A stretch of 64,000 nt of DNA, taken from the NCBI RefSeq assembly GCF_000276665.1, contig NW_004955463.1, positions 13,247,337 to 13,311,336 of the forward strand. Direction: 5' to 3'. This DNA comes from Chinchilla lanigera (taxonomy: Eukaryota; Chordata; Mammalia; Rodentia; Chinchillidae). The position numbers were made by a program, and so were the translations under genes. The notes beneath the pieces were generated by a model. It saw nothing but the letters and a program-made list of their open reading frames with translations. It searched no databases and had not been told where the DNA came from. Every line of letters begins with the position of its first letter. Position 1 is the first letter of the stretch. Below are positions 46,240 to 57,499 of the stretch, one piece after another.

Positions 46240-46365
46240 CTGCAAAACCATCTAAGGTCAACACTGTAACTCTTTTATTTCAGAGGTGAGCACACTGAGT
46301 CACAGAGAGTTTAATTTATCTGAGATCACAGAACTAAGAGTGGCTGAGTAATGCTGTGTGTGTAC
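46240..46365 (-). repeat. MIR SINE, antisense
   Basis: CAGAGGTGAGCACACTGAGT, CACAGAGAGTTTAATTTATC, TGAGATCACAGAACTAAGAG: antisense MIR core. Confidence 0.7.
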
Positions 46366-46439
46366 TCGGCTTTTACTGTATCCAGAGGAAGGATACAGGA
46401 AACCTTAAAGGGAAGCAGTGACTGCATTAACCGCCCCCC

Positions 46440-46790
46440 CACAGTAATGAATGCCTGAGATCATTAATTCATAAACAGAAAAGGGTTATACTGGCTCAGG
46501 GTTTTTCAGGTTCCAGTCTGTAACTGTTCTTGATGCTTTGGGCCAGTGGCATAAGTTCACATCACAGTGTAAGTTCACGGTGAAGCAAGGCCACTCATCT
46601 CATGTGCAGGAAGGAAAAAAGAGGCAAAGGAATGGCCCAGATTCTCACAGTCCTTTTCAAGGGTGCAGACCCAGTGATCTAAAGGCCTTCCCGTTAGCCC
46701 CACCTCTTAAGGGGTCCCCACCTCCCAACAGCACCACTGTAGACCAAGCCTTCAGCAGTTGGACCTAGGGACACATGAAGACCCAACTGT
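46440..46790 (-). mobile_element. MaLR-like LTR fragment, antisense
   Basis: AGAAAAGGGTTATACTGGCT, CAGGTTCCAGTCTGTAACTG, AGCCCCACCTCTTAAGGGGT and CCCCACCTCCCAACAGC follow the antisense order of a MaLR-type LTR. Confidence 0.55.
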
Positions 46791-47164
46791 GGCAGTGACA
46801 TCTCCTCCCGCTCCATTCAGGAAACTTCCAGGCTTGCCCATGCGACATTCGCCAGCGCTCAGACAAAACTACAAGGACTTTTAAAGAAACAAGAAATGGG
46901 TCCTTCTTTGTCACACAAGAGAGACACAGTACCTGCTACAGATTCTCAGTACCTCTCAGAGGACCAAGAGCAAGAGAAATTAAGGGTTTTGGCTGCTTTT
47001 TGTCTTAAACATTTCAGGGTAACCACTGTAAAAATTGTGGTATCTTTTCTTCTATCTGTTCCTCTGCATCTATGATATACCCATAGATTCATAGAGATGT
47101 AGTTTCATATTCTGCCTTATGCACTCAGTATGATTTTGTAGCCATCTTCCATATTTCTGGGAGG
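46791..47164. other. Unassigned interval
   Basis: Nothing recognised. Slightly AT-rich after 46980. Confidence 0.3.
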
Positions 47165-47280
47165 CAATGGTGTGTAGTGGTTAAGACCACAAGTTGGACC
47201 ATCAGAAGGCTCATGTTCAAATCTTGGCTATACCATTCTGTAACCTACCAATGTCCTCAGTCTTAGTGCTTTTTATTATC
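47165..47280 (+). repeat. MIR SINE 5' half
   Basis: GGTGTGTAGTGGTTAAGACC, CTCATGTTCAAATCTTGGCT, ATACCATTCTGTAACCTACC: the MIR tRNA-like head. Confidence 0.75.
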
Positions 47281-47835
47281 AATTTTTCAGCTAATAAATC
47301 TGACAAATATGGAAAAATGGGATAAAGAATTCTTTGAAAATTGGAAGTGGAGTGGACAGACTGGGAGAAGAAAGGCAAGTTTAGAAATGGAATTTCTGTG
47401 TTCCCAAGGGAGGACCTTCAGTACGACTACCCAGAAAAATCTGCATCCTCTGGGGTGCAGAAGGGCCAAGGACAGTGGAGGCAGCTCAGGTGGTCATGGG
47501 CTCAGAACCACACTGGAGGACTCCAAGTGCCCTCTCACTCCCTTCAGCAACTTGCCAGCTACTCAACCTTCTGTGTCTCCATTTGCTCATGTGTCACTCC
47601 AAGGACACTGCCACCTTTCAGGAGGGTTGTATCTCCAGGAAAGCTAACCTTATCTTGTAAGTGTGAATTCCCCATCTAATGGATGGGGAAAACTGTTCCT
47701 TTACAATCTCCAACACAGTCATGGCCCAGGAGCTCCTGGGAGTCCCCAGGAATGGAACCAACTGAGCCTGACTATGTCTTCACCACAGTGTGACTTCTGT
47801 TCATGTTTTCATGATCACTTGCTATAAGAAGTGTG
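47281..47835. other. Unassigned interval
   Basis: Nothing recognised; short overlapping frames only. Confidence 0.3.
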
Positions 47836-47977
47836 GGAGCCAGGGATGGAGGCACATGGCTGTAATTAAAGCACACTAGGGGGCTGGGTAACTTAGCAAG
47901 ACCCTACCTCAAAGTAAAAGGGTTGAGGATGTAGCTCAGTGCAAAGGCCCTGGATTCAATCCCCAGTACCAGAAAAT
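47836..47977 (+). mobile_element. B1-dID dimeric SINE, internally deleted
   Basis: Left half remnant GCCAGGGATGGAGGCACATG and GCAAGACCCTACCTCAAAGT, then the ID half TTGAGGATGTAGCTCAGTGC and GGATTCAATCCCCAGTACCA. The middle of the B1 half is missing. Confidence 0.75.
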
Positions 47978-48769
47978 GAAAGGAAATATTGGGCTCTCCT
48001 GGGGTCCTCCCTGCTTACCCTGTACAGTGCAACACAATGGAGAGGTCCTGGGAGCCTGGTGCCCATGGGCAGACCTAGGGCTTGCACAGACAAGATGTGT
48101 CCCATCCTCACAGGGACAAGTTGAAAAATACCAGCATCCAGATCCTGGCAAGGGACATTATGGGATCTTGAGGGGATGGCAGAGTTATCCAGAGCAATCT
48201 AAAAGTAATTGGGGGTGCAGAGTATGAAGAAAGTTGGGGCCCTGCAGGGAAGTGGGAGAGGGAGGGCCCAAAAAAATGCCAAGGGTGCCAAGCATGGTAT
48301 GTGTGTGACCTTGGCCAGGGCAGGCTCCACAGTGACTTCCTCCTAGAAGTCTGACTCCCACCTAGATGGTTCACATGCTAAATATCAAAGGTTCTCAATA
48401 ACATATGTGCTTCCTGCTGAAGCTCAGAGCTGCCTCCTGCGCAGGCGAGACGGCCTTGAAAGTCAGACGGTGACAGGCAAGGAAAGAGCCAGAGTGGGTA
48501 TTTGTGGAAAGCGACATAAAGTTTACATCCTGGATGACAGAGTCTTCAGCTGTGCTGTCTCTGGCCCCCCAGGAGAAGCCCCAGCCCTCTCCACCCCTCC
48601 GGCCTCCCCAGCCTTCCCCAACCCTCTCCCTAGGGCTGAGAACAAACTGGTCACAAGCTAATGAGATTGGTTCTGCAAGAATCTGGGAAATGTTACCCCC
48701 TCTTTGGGTGGTACCCCCGCCTTTTCTTCCTTTTCCCACTGCTTCCAGAACAGGGCCTGTGCCTCCACA
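47978..48769. other. Unassigned interval
   Basis: C-rich at 48555-48640. No exon or repeat recognised. Confidence 0.3.
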
Positions 48770-48975
48770 CCTCTGTTACACATATTGGTTCTGACAGCTC
48801 AAATTAATATGTCAGATGCCACGATGCTCGCTAGCGACAGGCCTTTTGACCCTATCAGCACAATCTGCTTCCCTGATTGAAAATCTCAGTGCCTCAGATT
48901 GATTCAGAGTTTTATAAACATCCTGCAGCCACGAACTAAGGAAACCACCAATGAAAAGCCTGGAGAGCTGAATTT
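48770..48975. promoter_or_regulatory. Candidate conserved non-coding block
   Basis: Repeat-free block: GCTCAAATTAATATGTCAGA, GCCACGATGCTCGCTAGCGA, CCCTGATTGAAAATCTCAGT, CAGATTGATTCAGAGTTTTA. CpGs retained in AT-rich surroundings and homeobox/PBX-like GATTGA cores suggest constraint. Inference only. Confidence 0.32.
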
Positions 48976-49179
48976 TCCCTCCTTGGTTTCTCCAGCCCCT
49001 CCAATCAATGGGACATCAGAGCAGGACCAGAGAAAGAATTAAAAGGAAAGCTTGAGCCAGCAGGCTGAGTCCTGGGAACTGCCAAAACGGCTGTGTGACA
49101 CCAACCCCACACACACACACACACAGAGTCTGCCTGCATCTGAAAATGGAATTGGAATGGTCTCTTCAGAGGGTACCTG

Positions 49180-49350
49180 ATTAGGTATTATAAGGCCTGG
49201 ATTGCCTAGCTGTACTACTACTTGCTGTGTGACCTTGGAAAATTTCCTTAACCTCTCTAAAACTTAGCCTTCTCCTTATAAAAATGAGACTAATGATAAC
49301 CATTCCATGTAAGCTAGCACCCTTGCTGTGAGGATGGAGGGACACAGTGA
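49180..49350 (+). repeat. MIR SINE
   Basis: CTACTTGCTGTGTGACCTTG, TTTCCTTAACCTCTCTAAAA and AAAATGAGACTAATGATAAC give a clear sense MIR. Confidence 0.8.
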
Positions 49351-50304
49351 TGTCCGGCACAAGGGACACCACAGAGCACACTGGGCACTGAGTCTTGCAA
49401 GCATTAATAAAATGCAAGGATTTGTGAGTGGTATAATAATGCACTGAGGAGCTGGTGAAACCAGCCTGGTAAACTGTTGATGATCACAGATGCTGGGAGA
49501 TGAGGACGTAGGGATTTACTGTGCTCTCCTTGCCAACTTTGTGTATGTTTGAAAATTTTCAAACTACACTTGGAATTCTATATCAAGCCATACAGTACAT
49601 GTCATACAAGTGTGTGTGCATGCCTGCATTGGTGCGTGGGGGGCGGGGCTGACCAGTCATGGACTACAATCTCCAAAACTTGCTCTAAGTTGATTACCTC
49701 AGCCATTTGTTATAGGTATGGGAAGCTGACCAACACAATCCTCCAAGAAAGTGCCATTGAAATCTCCATCCTCCTCCACCTCTGTTGCTGCCCCATCAGG
49801 CTGGCTTGGAAGAGAGCCAGGGTGGGGAGGGAGAATGCAGGATGAAGAGGAGAAATCTGTGACTCCTTGTGCGCCGAAGGACACAGCTAAAGGTTCACCC
49901 CCAAGCGGGCTCCACTGGTGGGCGCAGAGTCTGTGTCAAACCCCAGAGGCAGCTCTCAGCAGCTCCAGCCCCGTGTGGCAAGGCTGATTGTTAGGAAGGG
50001 CTTGGGTCACCAGCTTCACAGAAAGCAGATGGCTCCCTCCCACTGGTCACCTCCCCAGGGCTCGAGAAAAGTAAGGGCCTGAGGACAGTAGTCTCCTCCC
50101 TTGTTTTCTTACCCCTCACTTCCCACATTATTGCAAATCAAAATGCTTTCCAGTAAGTCTCCCTGCTTACTCACTGCAAGTTGTCTCTAAACAGACACTG
50201 ACAAACAGACATGACATCTGTGCCTCCACATTCCATCTGCTTAGCGTGCTCTCACTTTCCCGTGCTCCCTACATAGTCTCAGGTATGCTCAATCTAAGGT
50301 CTTA
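49351..50304. other. Unassigned interval
   Basis: Includes a short GTGTGTGCATGCCTGCATTG patch and a GGGGGGCGGGGC run at 49640. No exon or repeat family recognised. Confidence 0.3.
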
Positions 50305-50520
50305 CACAGCGTTGGGCTCAGATCCTGGCTTCCCTGTTGACCAGCTGCGACCTGAGGCAAGTTCTTTAATCTCTGTGCCTCAGTGTCCCCATCTACAAAA
50401 TAGTAATAATTATATTTAGCTCCATAGGATTGTTTAGATGATTTTACTGAGTTGCTATTTGAAGTGCTTAGAGCAGTGTGCCCAATACATAATAAACAAA
50501 TATGATGAGGAGAGCAAGTG
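50305..50520 (+). repeat. MIR SINE, near full length
   Basis: GGGCTCAGATCCTGGCTTCC, CTTTAATCTCTGTGCCTCAG, CCATCTACAAAATAGTAATA, AGTGCTTAGAGCAGTGTGCC and CATAATAAACAAATATGATG: the best-preserved MIR in the window. Confidence 0.9.
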
Positions 50521-51169
50521 TTATTAGCTACCATCATCACCATCACTATTGCTATCTGTGGCTAAACATTGATCTTTACCAAGATCACTTGCCCTATGTG
50601 ATCCAGGAAAGTGAACACCTGAGACAGAACTAACACAAGGCAGAGAGGAGAAGCCATCACCTGCAGGGGTCTCTGGAACTATCCACTGAACAGTTCAGCT
50701 AATCCTACCTTTAAAAAATGGCAATGGAGACAAATTTAGGCCAACCCAGGAAGATGTTGACTTCAAAAATAGTTTCAAAACATTATTTTAGGATTCCATA
50801 TTTGTGGAAATACACCAACAAAATAGACTGGAAAGATACTTGTGCAGTGTCCACAGTGGTAAAATGAATACATTTTTAAAATTCTTTTGTTTTCTAATTC
50901 CCCTAACAAACACACTTTTGCATTTTTAATTTAGAAAAAATTAAGACCTAGGGGACAAGGGACTCAGTTTGTACAAATGTTCTCATGTTTGCTTGAGGGT
51001 TGCCGGGTTTGGAGCATTCTCACTTCTAAGAAGTGGACAAGCAAAAGAGCCTCCTCACCCTACATGGCCTCTCTACATGAGACCCCAAGCCCACATGGCA
51101 ATGGAAGCCCCCATATTTCCAGGAACACCTCAGTTTCTCCTCAGTCTCATAGTGAGATCAGCAGGGAAG
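50521..51169. other. Unassigned interval
   Basis: AT-rich in the middle. No exon or named repeat. Confidence 0.3.
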
Positions 51170-51174
51170 AGCAC

Positions 51175-51528
51175 TGCTATAGTTCAGATCTGGAATGTCC
51201 CCTAAAGGCCCATGTGTTAAAGGTTTGGTCCTTGGGTTGGTGCTATTTAGAGAGTGGAAACATTGAGGGGTGGGGCCTAATGAGAGGTCTGTAGGTCATT
51301 GGAGGTGTGCCCTTAAAAGGGACTATGGGACACCAGGCTCTTTCTCTCTCATTCCACTTTCTGGCTCACAATAGGGTGAGCATCTTTGCTCTCCAACCCA
51401 TGATATACTGCCTCATGACAGACCCAAAAGCCATGAGATCAACTGATCATGGAATTCAACCTCCAGAACTGTGAACCAAAATAAACACTCAGGTATTTTG
51501 TTACTGTAATGGAAAGGTGACTAACACA
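51175..51528 (+). mobile_element. MaLR-like solo LTR with 5-bp target duplication
   Basis: Begins TGCTATAGTTCAGATCTGGA and ends GGAAAGGTGACTAACACA, so it has TG...CA termini. AGCAC flanks both sides (51170-51174 and 51529-51533). AATAAACACTCAGGTATTTTG holds the polyadenylation signal. A complete solo LTR. Confidence 0.88.
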
Positions 51529-51609
51529 AGCACCAATTGCGCCTGAGAAGACCAAATGTTGTCATTTTCATCTCCACTGAGAACATGGGGCCTCTCTGGG
51601 ACCTACAAC

Positions 51610-51730
51610 ACTCATGCATTTTAATCACTTAATCCACACCATGACCTGTGAGTTAAGTCAGATAGGCATAAATTCTCCCCATCCCATAGATGAGGAAACC
51701 AAGACTCAGAGAAGGGAAGACCCACAAAAA
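51610..51730 (-). repeat. MIR SINE, antisense
   Basis: AATCCACACCATGACCTGTG, CATAGATGAGGAAACCAAGA and CTCAGAGAAGGGAAGACCC: antisense MIR. Confidence 0.7.
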
Positions 51731-51961
51731 TAAATGGGTGTTTATAGAACCCAGGGTTCCTGGCCCTAAATTTGCCCACTCAGCAGGTTCCACTGTCACC
51801 TCAGATGCCCTAGGATTCTGGGCCAGGGAGTGTGAGAAGCCCCTCCAATCCTCTGTTGTCCAAACATCTCTCTCAGGGCTCCTTGGAGCTGCCCCCCACT
51901 TCTAGCCTCAGAACTTCCTGACTGGAACCACTTCTGAGCCAGGGAACCACAGTAGTCCAGG

Positions 51962-52390
51962 CACGTTAGCTGGCTAGAGCTGCCATGACAAGGTACTGCA
52001 CACTGGGTGGCTTCCATGACAGAAGCAGGCTGCTTTGCAGTCCTGGAAGCTGAAAGTCCAAGATCAAGATATGGACAGGGATGGTCCCTTCTGAGGGCTA
52101 TAAGGGCAGGTTCTGTCCCAGGTTTTCCTCCTTGGCTTGCAGGTAGCATCTTTCCCCTGTTGTCTTATGCTGTCTTTTCTCTTTACCCACTTGTGTCCAA
52201 ATTTCCTCACCTTGTAAGGACACCAGCCATGAGATTTGGGCCTGCCCTAATAGCCCAAATTGCCTGTTTTAATTTAATTACCTCTTTAAGGATCCTCTCT
52301 CAAAATGCAATCACATTCTGAATTACCCCAGGTTAGGACTTCAGTGTATGATCCTGGGACGGGGGATACAATTTGGCCTATAACAACAGG
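51962..52390 (-). mobile_element. MLT1-like LTR, antisense
   Basis: Plus strand shows TAGAGCTGCCATGACAAGGT, CAGTCCTGGAAGCTGAAAGT, CAAGATCAAGATATGGACAG, CCTTGTAAGGACACCAGCCA and GATACAATTTGGCCTATAAC: the antisense MLT1 order, nearly full length. Confidence 0.8.
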
Positions 52391-52860
52391 TAAAACACCA
52401 TCACCTTGAAGAGTCCCCTAACCCTCTCCTGTTGCATTGCAGCAAGGACTAGATAAGTAATTACCTTGGTGACTGCTCCTGTCTTGAGGGGGTGAGATGC
52501 TGAGAGGCAACAAGGGAGAAAATTGGCAGTGAAAAGTCCGAAGACTGGGGACAGAAAGTGCAAGCTGAGGGAGCTGGAAAGATGACTGAGGAGAGGGCCT
52601 GGCCCCCAAGAACTAGTGTAAAGTGAGTAGGTGGCCCAGGGCCCCCAAGGTCCATGAGACTATGGGACTTTCACCTCACTGGCTGGAAGGAGGTATATCA
52701 TAAAAGGTCTTTGCTTGCAAAGGAGGATTATTATAGGATAATTGCTTTCCTACTAAGAAAAATAGTAGAAAGCTTTGGGGCTTTGGATAAGTCAAAAAAG
52801 GAGATCAGTCCAGATGTGTTCTAACTTCCCTTCCTGGTCTAAAGCTTTCAGGTTCTAAGA

Positions 52861-53348
52861 TGTTACAGTTTGGATTTAAAATGTCTCCCAAAGACCAGCT
52901 GATGGGCTCTTGATAACTTTATGGATCATGAGAGTGGCAACCTTGTCAATGGATGAACCCACTGGTGAGTTTATACCTAAATGGGTTGTTAGGAGTTGGG
53001 GCTCAGTTGAAGGGGGTTGGTCATGGGAGTATGACCCTGAGGACTGTATCCTGTCCAGCACATTCCTGTCTGGCTCTCTCCCTCCTCCCCCTTCTCTCTC
53101 TCTCTCCTTCCCTCCCTGCCTCCCTCTCTCTCTCTCCCTCTCTCTGCTTCTCAACTGACATGAGGTGAGCTGCTTTCTTCTGCAAGCCCTTCCACTATGA
53201 TACATCTGCCTCACTACCAGACCAAAAGCAATACATCCAACTGACCAGGCACTGACACCTCTGAAACTGTGAGCCAAAATAAACCTTTACTCCTTGAAGT
53301 TTTTTTTCTCAGGTATTTTGTCACAGTGACCAAAATCTGACTCACACG
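52861..53348 (+). mobile_element. MaLR/MT-like solo LTR with 5-bp target duplication
   Basis: Begins TGTTACAGTTTGGATTTAAA; ends ACCAAAATCTGACTCACACG (terminal CA mutated to CG). TAAGA flanks it at 52856-52860 and 53349-53353. It contains an internal CT-rich expansion at about 53078-53150 and the AATAAACC signal near 53279. Confidence 0.88.
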
Positions 53349-53353
53349 TAAGA

Positions 53354-54229
53354 CAATTATTGTTTCTCCTAACTTCACTGGAGCTGGTAAAAAGTTGTCT
53401 GAAACGGGCACAAAGTAAGCACTTAGATAAACCCAGCTTCCTTCTTCTGCTGCTCATTTCCATCCCTGTGATTCTCACTAGCTCTTGGTTGCTCCTCCTA
53501 GCTTCCAATACGAAAGAGAAAAAAGAAAAAGATGTTAGGGAAGGCCCCACTGGCTTCTACTGGAAAAGGCAAACCTAACAGGGAGAAGGAAAACATTGCC
53601 AGGCACTGGTGTGGTTGAGATGTCGCAATTTCCTGGGAATCTGGTCCAGGCTCTTCTGAGGGTGGCAAGATGGCTGCAAGTATAATGGGAGGGGAAATGT
53701 ATCTCCTACCCAAGTGCCCTGCAGGAGCGAAGGTGCTGGTGTCTATTAGCAGAACTGACAATGCTCTCTCACACAGTTCCCATGGGCTGAGGCCAGAGAG
53801 GAGGGAGGAGGAGGCCACACTGTCTTCCCAGGGCTGCCTCCACTTCCATGTCTAACAGGTCCCTAAGGCTTCCCTGAGACATCCTGTCTTACCTGAGCCC
53901 ATGCACTGCCTATTCTCCCCAGACAAGAATCTGGGCACCCTTCTTCCTTCTGCTTGCCCAGTGCCAAGGAGATGGGAAAACGCAGCTCTCAACTCTCCCA
54001 GTGCCCCAGAGCTCCTGTCCCCAGAGAAGGCTGAGCCCTTCACACAGCCTCACAGCTGAGGAGGCTGGGGTGGAGTGCGAGAAACACAGGGAGGAGCAGG
54101 GGTTTTGCTACTGCTGCTGCCCGCAAGCCTGGGCACAGGGTAAGGTGAAGAAAGAGACGGACTCCTGGGATCGAGTCCAGGATTCTCTCTCCAGGTAAAA
54201 TATACCTTACTGAGAACTTGATGACAAGG
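53354..54229. other. Unassigned interval
   Basis: GC-moderate, no exon or repeat recognised. Confidence 0.3.
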
Positions 54230-54370
54230 TGCATTAGTCTTCAAAGAATGTTTCCTCCCATCATCTAATTCAAGCCTCACTGCAATCCCGTAAGATGCTC
54301 AAGGCAATTATCACTCCCATTCCACAGATGAGGAGACAGAGAGGTGGCCACGTGGGATCACCCAGGAGGA
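54230..54370 (-). repeat. MIR SINE, antisense
   Basis: TCAAGCCTCACTGCAATCCC, CATTCCACAGATGAGGAGAC, AGAGAGGTGGCCACGTGGGA: antisense MIR. Confidence 0.7.
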
Positions 54371-54599
54371 GTAAGGCGCGCAGCTGCAACCAGAGTCCCC
54401 ATCCTCAGGAGCCCAGGGTGCCCCTCCCACTGTTCTTGGGCCCTGCACTCTGCTGGGCCCTCAGTTCTGCTCGGAAAAGCAGAACTCATAAAAAGAGGCA
54501 AAACCCTCAGTAAATGAGCCCCCTCGTTTTCAAAGGCACTGTGGAGCCAGCCCAGGTGGAGCCACCAGTTCCACCCAACTAGAAGCAAGTTAGGATGTG

Positions 54600-54715
54600 A
54601 AAGGAACAACAGTGGGGGTCCAGATCATGCCAACCCAGACTCAGTTCCAACTCCTCCACTTACTATCGGGTGACCCAGGACAAGTCAATGGCCTCTCTGA
54701 GCTTGGTGTCACTCA
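54600..54715 (+). repeat. MIR SINE
   Basis: CAGTTCCAACTCCTCCACTT, GTGACCCAGGACAAGTCAAT, GGCCTCTCTGAGCTTGGTGT: sense MIR. Confidence 0.7.
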
Positions 54716-54724
54716 GTTCATGTG

Positions 54725-54865
54725 AAACGTAGTATGACTTAGTGGCATGAGTCTTTGGTGTTAAACTGGTTTGAGTTGGAGCTTCCACTTCCTAGATGTG
54801 TGACCTTGGACAAATCACCTACCCTCTCTGAACTTCAAATTCCTTCTGTTATCTAATGATATCAA
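54725..54865 (+). repeat. MIR SINE
   Basis: CTTAGTGGCATGAGTCTTTG, CTTCCTAGATGTGTGACCTT, GGACAAATCACCTACCCTCT: a second sense MIR directly after the first. Confidence 0.75.
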
Positions 54866-54879
54866 CCACCATCACCACC

Positions 54880-55055
54880 TAGCAGCATGTACCTATAGCT
54901 GATGCTTTACCTGCTTAGGTCATTAACCTTCAGCACAAGGCCTAAGACCAGCTACTTGCATCTGACAGATGGAGCTTTGTCAGGTATAAGGCTCCACCAC
55001 CAGTAAGCAATAAGTGAGGACTCCAAACCCAGATCCGTGCCCTGAAATTCCACTT
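54880..55055 (-). repeat. MIR-like SINE, antisense
   Basis: TTACCTGCTTAGGTCATTAA, GCATCTGACAGATGGAGCTT, AGGACTCCAAACCCAGATCC: weak antisense MIR. Confidence 0.5.
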
Positions 55056-56002
55056 ATAATGCAATAGGCTGTAGACAGATGTTTAAAGCATTTGGTATAG
55101 ATGACATGAGGCTTTCACTGAGCAGTACTTACTGTGGCCTTGAGGCAAGTGACAGGGCCATGTAACCTTTATACCACTTGTCTGGCTGCCACCTGGAGTG
55201 ATGACCCCATATGAGACAGGTGGGTTGTCCCCAGCCACATCGTGTTATGGTTGAGTACAAGGACTGGGTCTCACTCTTCTCTGTACTTCCCACTGTGGCT
55301 AACACCATGTCACTTTCTCTCCTTGTCCCTGTCAGCTGCTACTGCCTTAGGCCACAATGCCCAGTCTTTCTTTGCCCCCAGTGCGCTCATCACCCTGGGG
55401 ACACTGAACTCCACTTAGATGCCTTGCTCTCAGCCCAGGCCATCTGTTCACTGTAGTCACCGTCACCTCCATGTCTCCTCAGCCACCCAATCCCAAAGTC
55501 ATCATTCACAGCCCCTCTCATGCACCCTTCCCAAACCTCAGACCCCTCCAACCCACTCATCCTCTCCTCCCTCCAATTTGCCCCCTCCTGTCTGCTCAGA
55601 GTGCAGGAGCCAGCCCCTCAGCCTCACCCTTGCCAATACATAACTCCTTCACCCTTTTAACACGCTTAACCTGAATGCCCTGGCTTTACCCAACGTCTTT
55701 GCACCCCACACTAAACCCCACAGACTGGAAGAACCTTAACTATCCAACCCCAACGTGGCTTCACCAGCAAGATCGCCAAGCACGACCGATGAAAACCCTA
55801 CAGCATTGCAGACTGGCTTCCCACACTGGCCTTCAGACAAGGTTTAAAAAACAGACCAGGGCCTATAAGGATCTGCACAGTTGCCACTTCGCTCTCATCA
55901 ATTCACTCAACACATCATTATGGACATCTGCCCTGTGTGTGCTGGCACTGTACCTTGTCCCCTGCACCCTACCTCCAGCCATGATTAACTTCCTACAGGT
56001 CT
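55056..56002. other. Unassigned interval
   Basis: C-rich in 55400-55700 with no exon recognised. No repeat named. Confidence 0.3.
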
Positions 56003-56016
56003 AAAAGATGAGCCTT

Positions 56017-56068
56017 GGGGCTGGGAATTTAGCTCAGTGGCAGTGAGTTCGGTTCCCGGTACCAGAAA

Positions 56069-56097
<29 letters not shown>
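56017..56097 (+). mobile_element. Internally deleted ID SINE with (AAAT)n tail
   Basis: GGGGCTGGGAATTTAGCTCA runs straight into GTGAGTTCGGTTCCCGGTAC: compared with the copy at 33380 about 27 bases between the A and B boxes are gone. The tail is a long AAAT microsatellite (56068-56100). The 14-bp flanks AAAAGATGAGCCTT (56003-56016) and AAAAGAGGAGCCTT (56098-56111) differ at one base, marking a genuine insertion. Confidence 0.9.
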
Positions 56098-56099
<2 letters not shown>

Positions 56100-56111
56100 A
56101 AGAGGAGCCTT

Positions 56112-57289
56112 CTCACCCCAGCTCTCCCCTGCTTAGAAGATTCACCTCTTCCCTCTAACGCCCTCCCATTGCTCTCCAGGTCTCCATTTCAACACAGCTT
56201 CTCCCTGAGCAGCCCTTATGACCACCCAGACTAGACGTGGTAGCTATGCCCATGTGTGCACATAGTACATTCCAGTCCTCATTATGGCACTTTATACTTA
56301 ATTATTTGATCTCAGTTGCTCACTGTTATACCTAAGGCTCAGTAAATACTTCTCTCAAAGAAGGGCTGGACACATAGCCAGCAATAAATAAAGAAATAAA
56401 TACCTGCAACAATGAAGACTATGCTGTGAAAGTACAATGAAAGCATTTTTTAAAAAAATAGAAAGCATTTTGGGCCACCCCATCTATTTCTGGGGTTGGC
56501 TGACCAGGTCCAACTGACCAGACCACCATTCAGCTCCTCGCTCTGGTGTGTCCCTTGCTCTAGCCTTTCCAAACACAACAAACAAAAAAACCATTCCTCT
56601 GTCCCCAGAAGTCTGTATAGAAGCCCACCCCAACATCTGCACGGGTCCCTCTGGTCCCTGGACACTGGGGACTCAAGGAGAAGAGGCCAGTGAGTGGCCT
56701 CTCTACTTTGATCCTTTTGAGCCTAGGTTAAAGCTGAAGAGACGATCATGGGCCCACATCCTCGTCTCTGTCCCCTCCCATCCCCTGCCCATGAACTCCA
56801 GCTCCACCATCTGATCCCTATCTGTCTGCTTTCTCTCTCACTGCATCACACATGCTCAGGCTTGCCCCATCCTACCACTATGCAACAGCAAAAGTGCCAG
56901 GCTAATAGTCAGGCAACCCACAGGGCACAGCTTGGGGCTTAGATCTTCTGGTCTATTATTCTCACCTATAAAGACAGACATAGCAATACCCACATTACCC
57001 TGCTAGGCTGTGGAGAAAATGGAGGAAGATATGGAAGTCTCTCTGGGTATTCCCCAAATGCCAGGTATGAAACCAGTGTTCTTTCCCATCCTTCACAACC
57101 CTCTTCTTTTAAGAAGTCTCCCAAAATAACCATAGTCCCTCCTCCCTCATTATTATCTTTATTTAGGGAAGATTTCTTATATGTTAGGGTTGGGAAGACT
57201 TCAATAAATGTTGAAATTAGAAAAGCATACAGGGAAGATGTTATAATTATGTGCTATGTGTTCTGAGGAGTGACACTGATACCTACCTT
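56112..57289. other. Unassigned interval
   Basis: A short L2-like AGTAAATACTTCTCTC near 56340. Otherwise nothing recognised. Confidence 0.3.
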
Positions 57290-57371
57290 AGAAGTGTCTC
57301 CCTTAGAAGAGATCTGTTATGATCTATTATGATCTCCCTTAGAAGATCTCTTAGAAGAGATCTGTTATGAG
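57290..57371. repeat. Local repeat cluster with near-palindrome
   Basis: CTTAGAAGAGATCTGTTATG and its next base recur exactly at 57302-57322 and 57350-57370, and TCTCCCTTAGAAGA recurs at 57297-57310 and 57333-57346. AGATCTCTTAGAAGAGATCT (57344-57363) is palindromic except for its two central bases. Confidence 0.85.
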
Positions 57372-57499
57372 CATTCAAGGAACTAATATGCAAAGCCCTT
57401 AAAACTGTGCTGGATGCGTGGCAAGTCTCAGTGAGTATTAGTTTGTATATCATAACCATATGCTGATGTGTATCTGGACAGTCTCAGTAAGAACACCCC

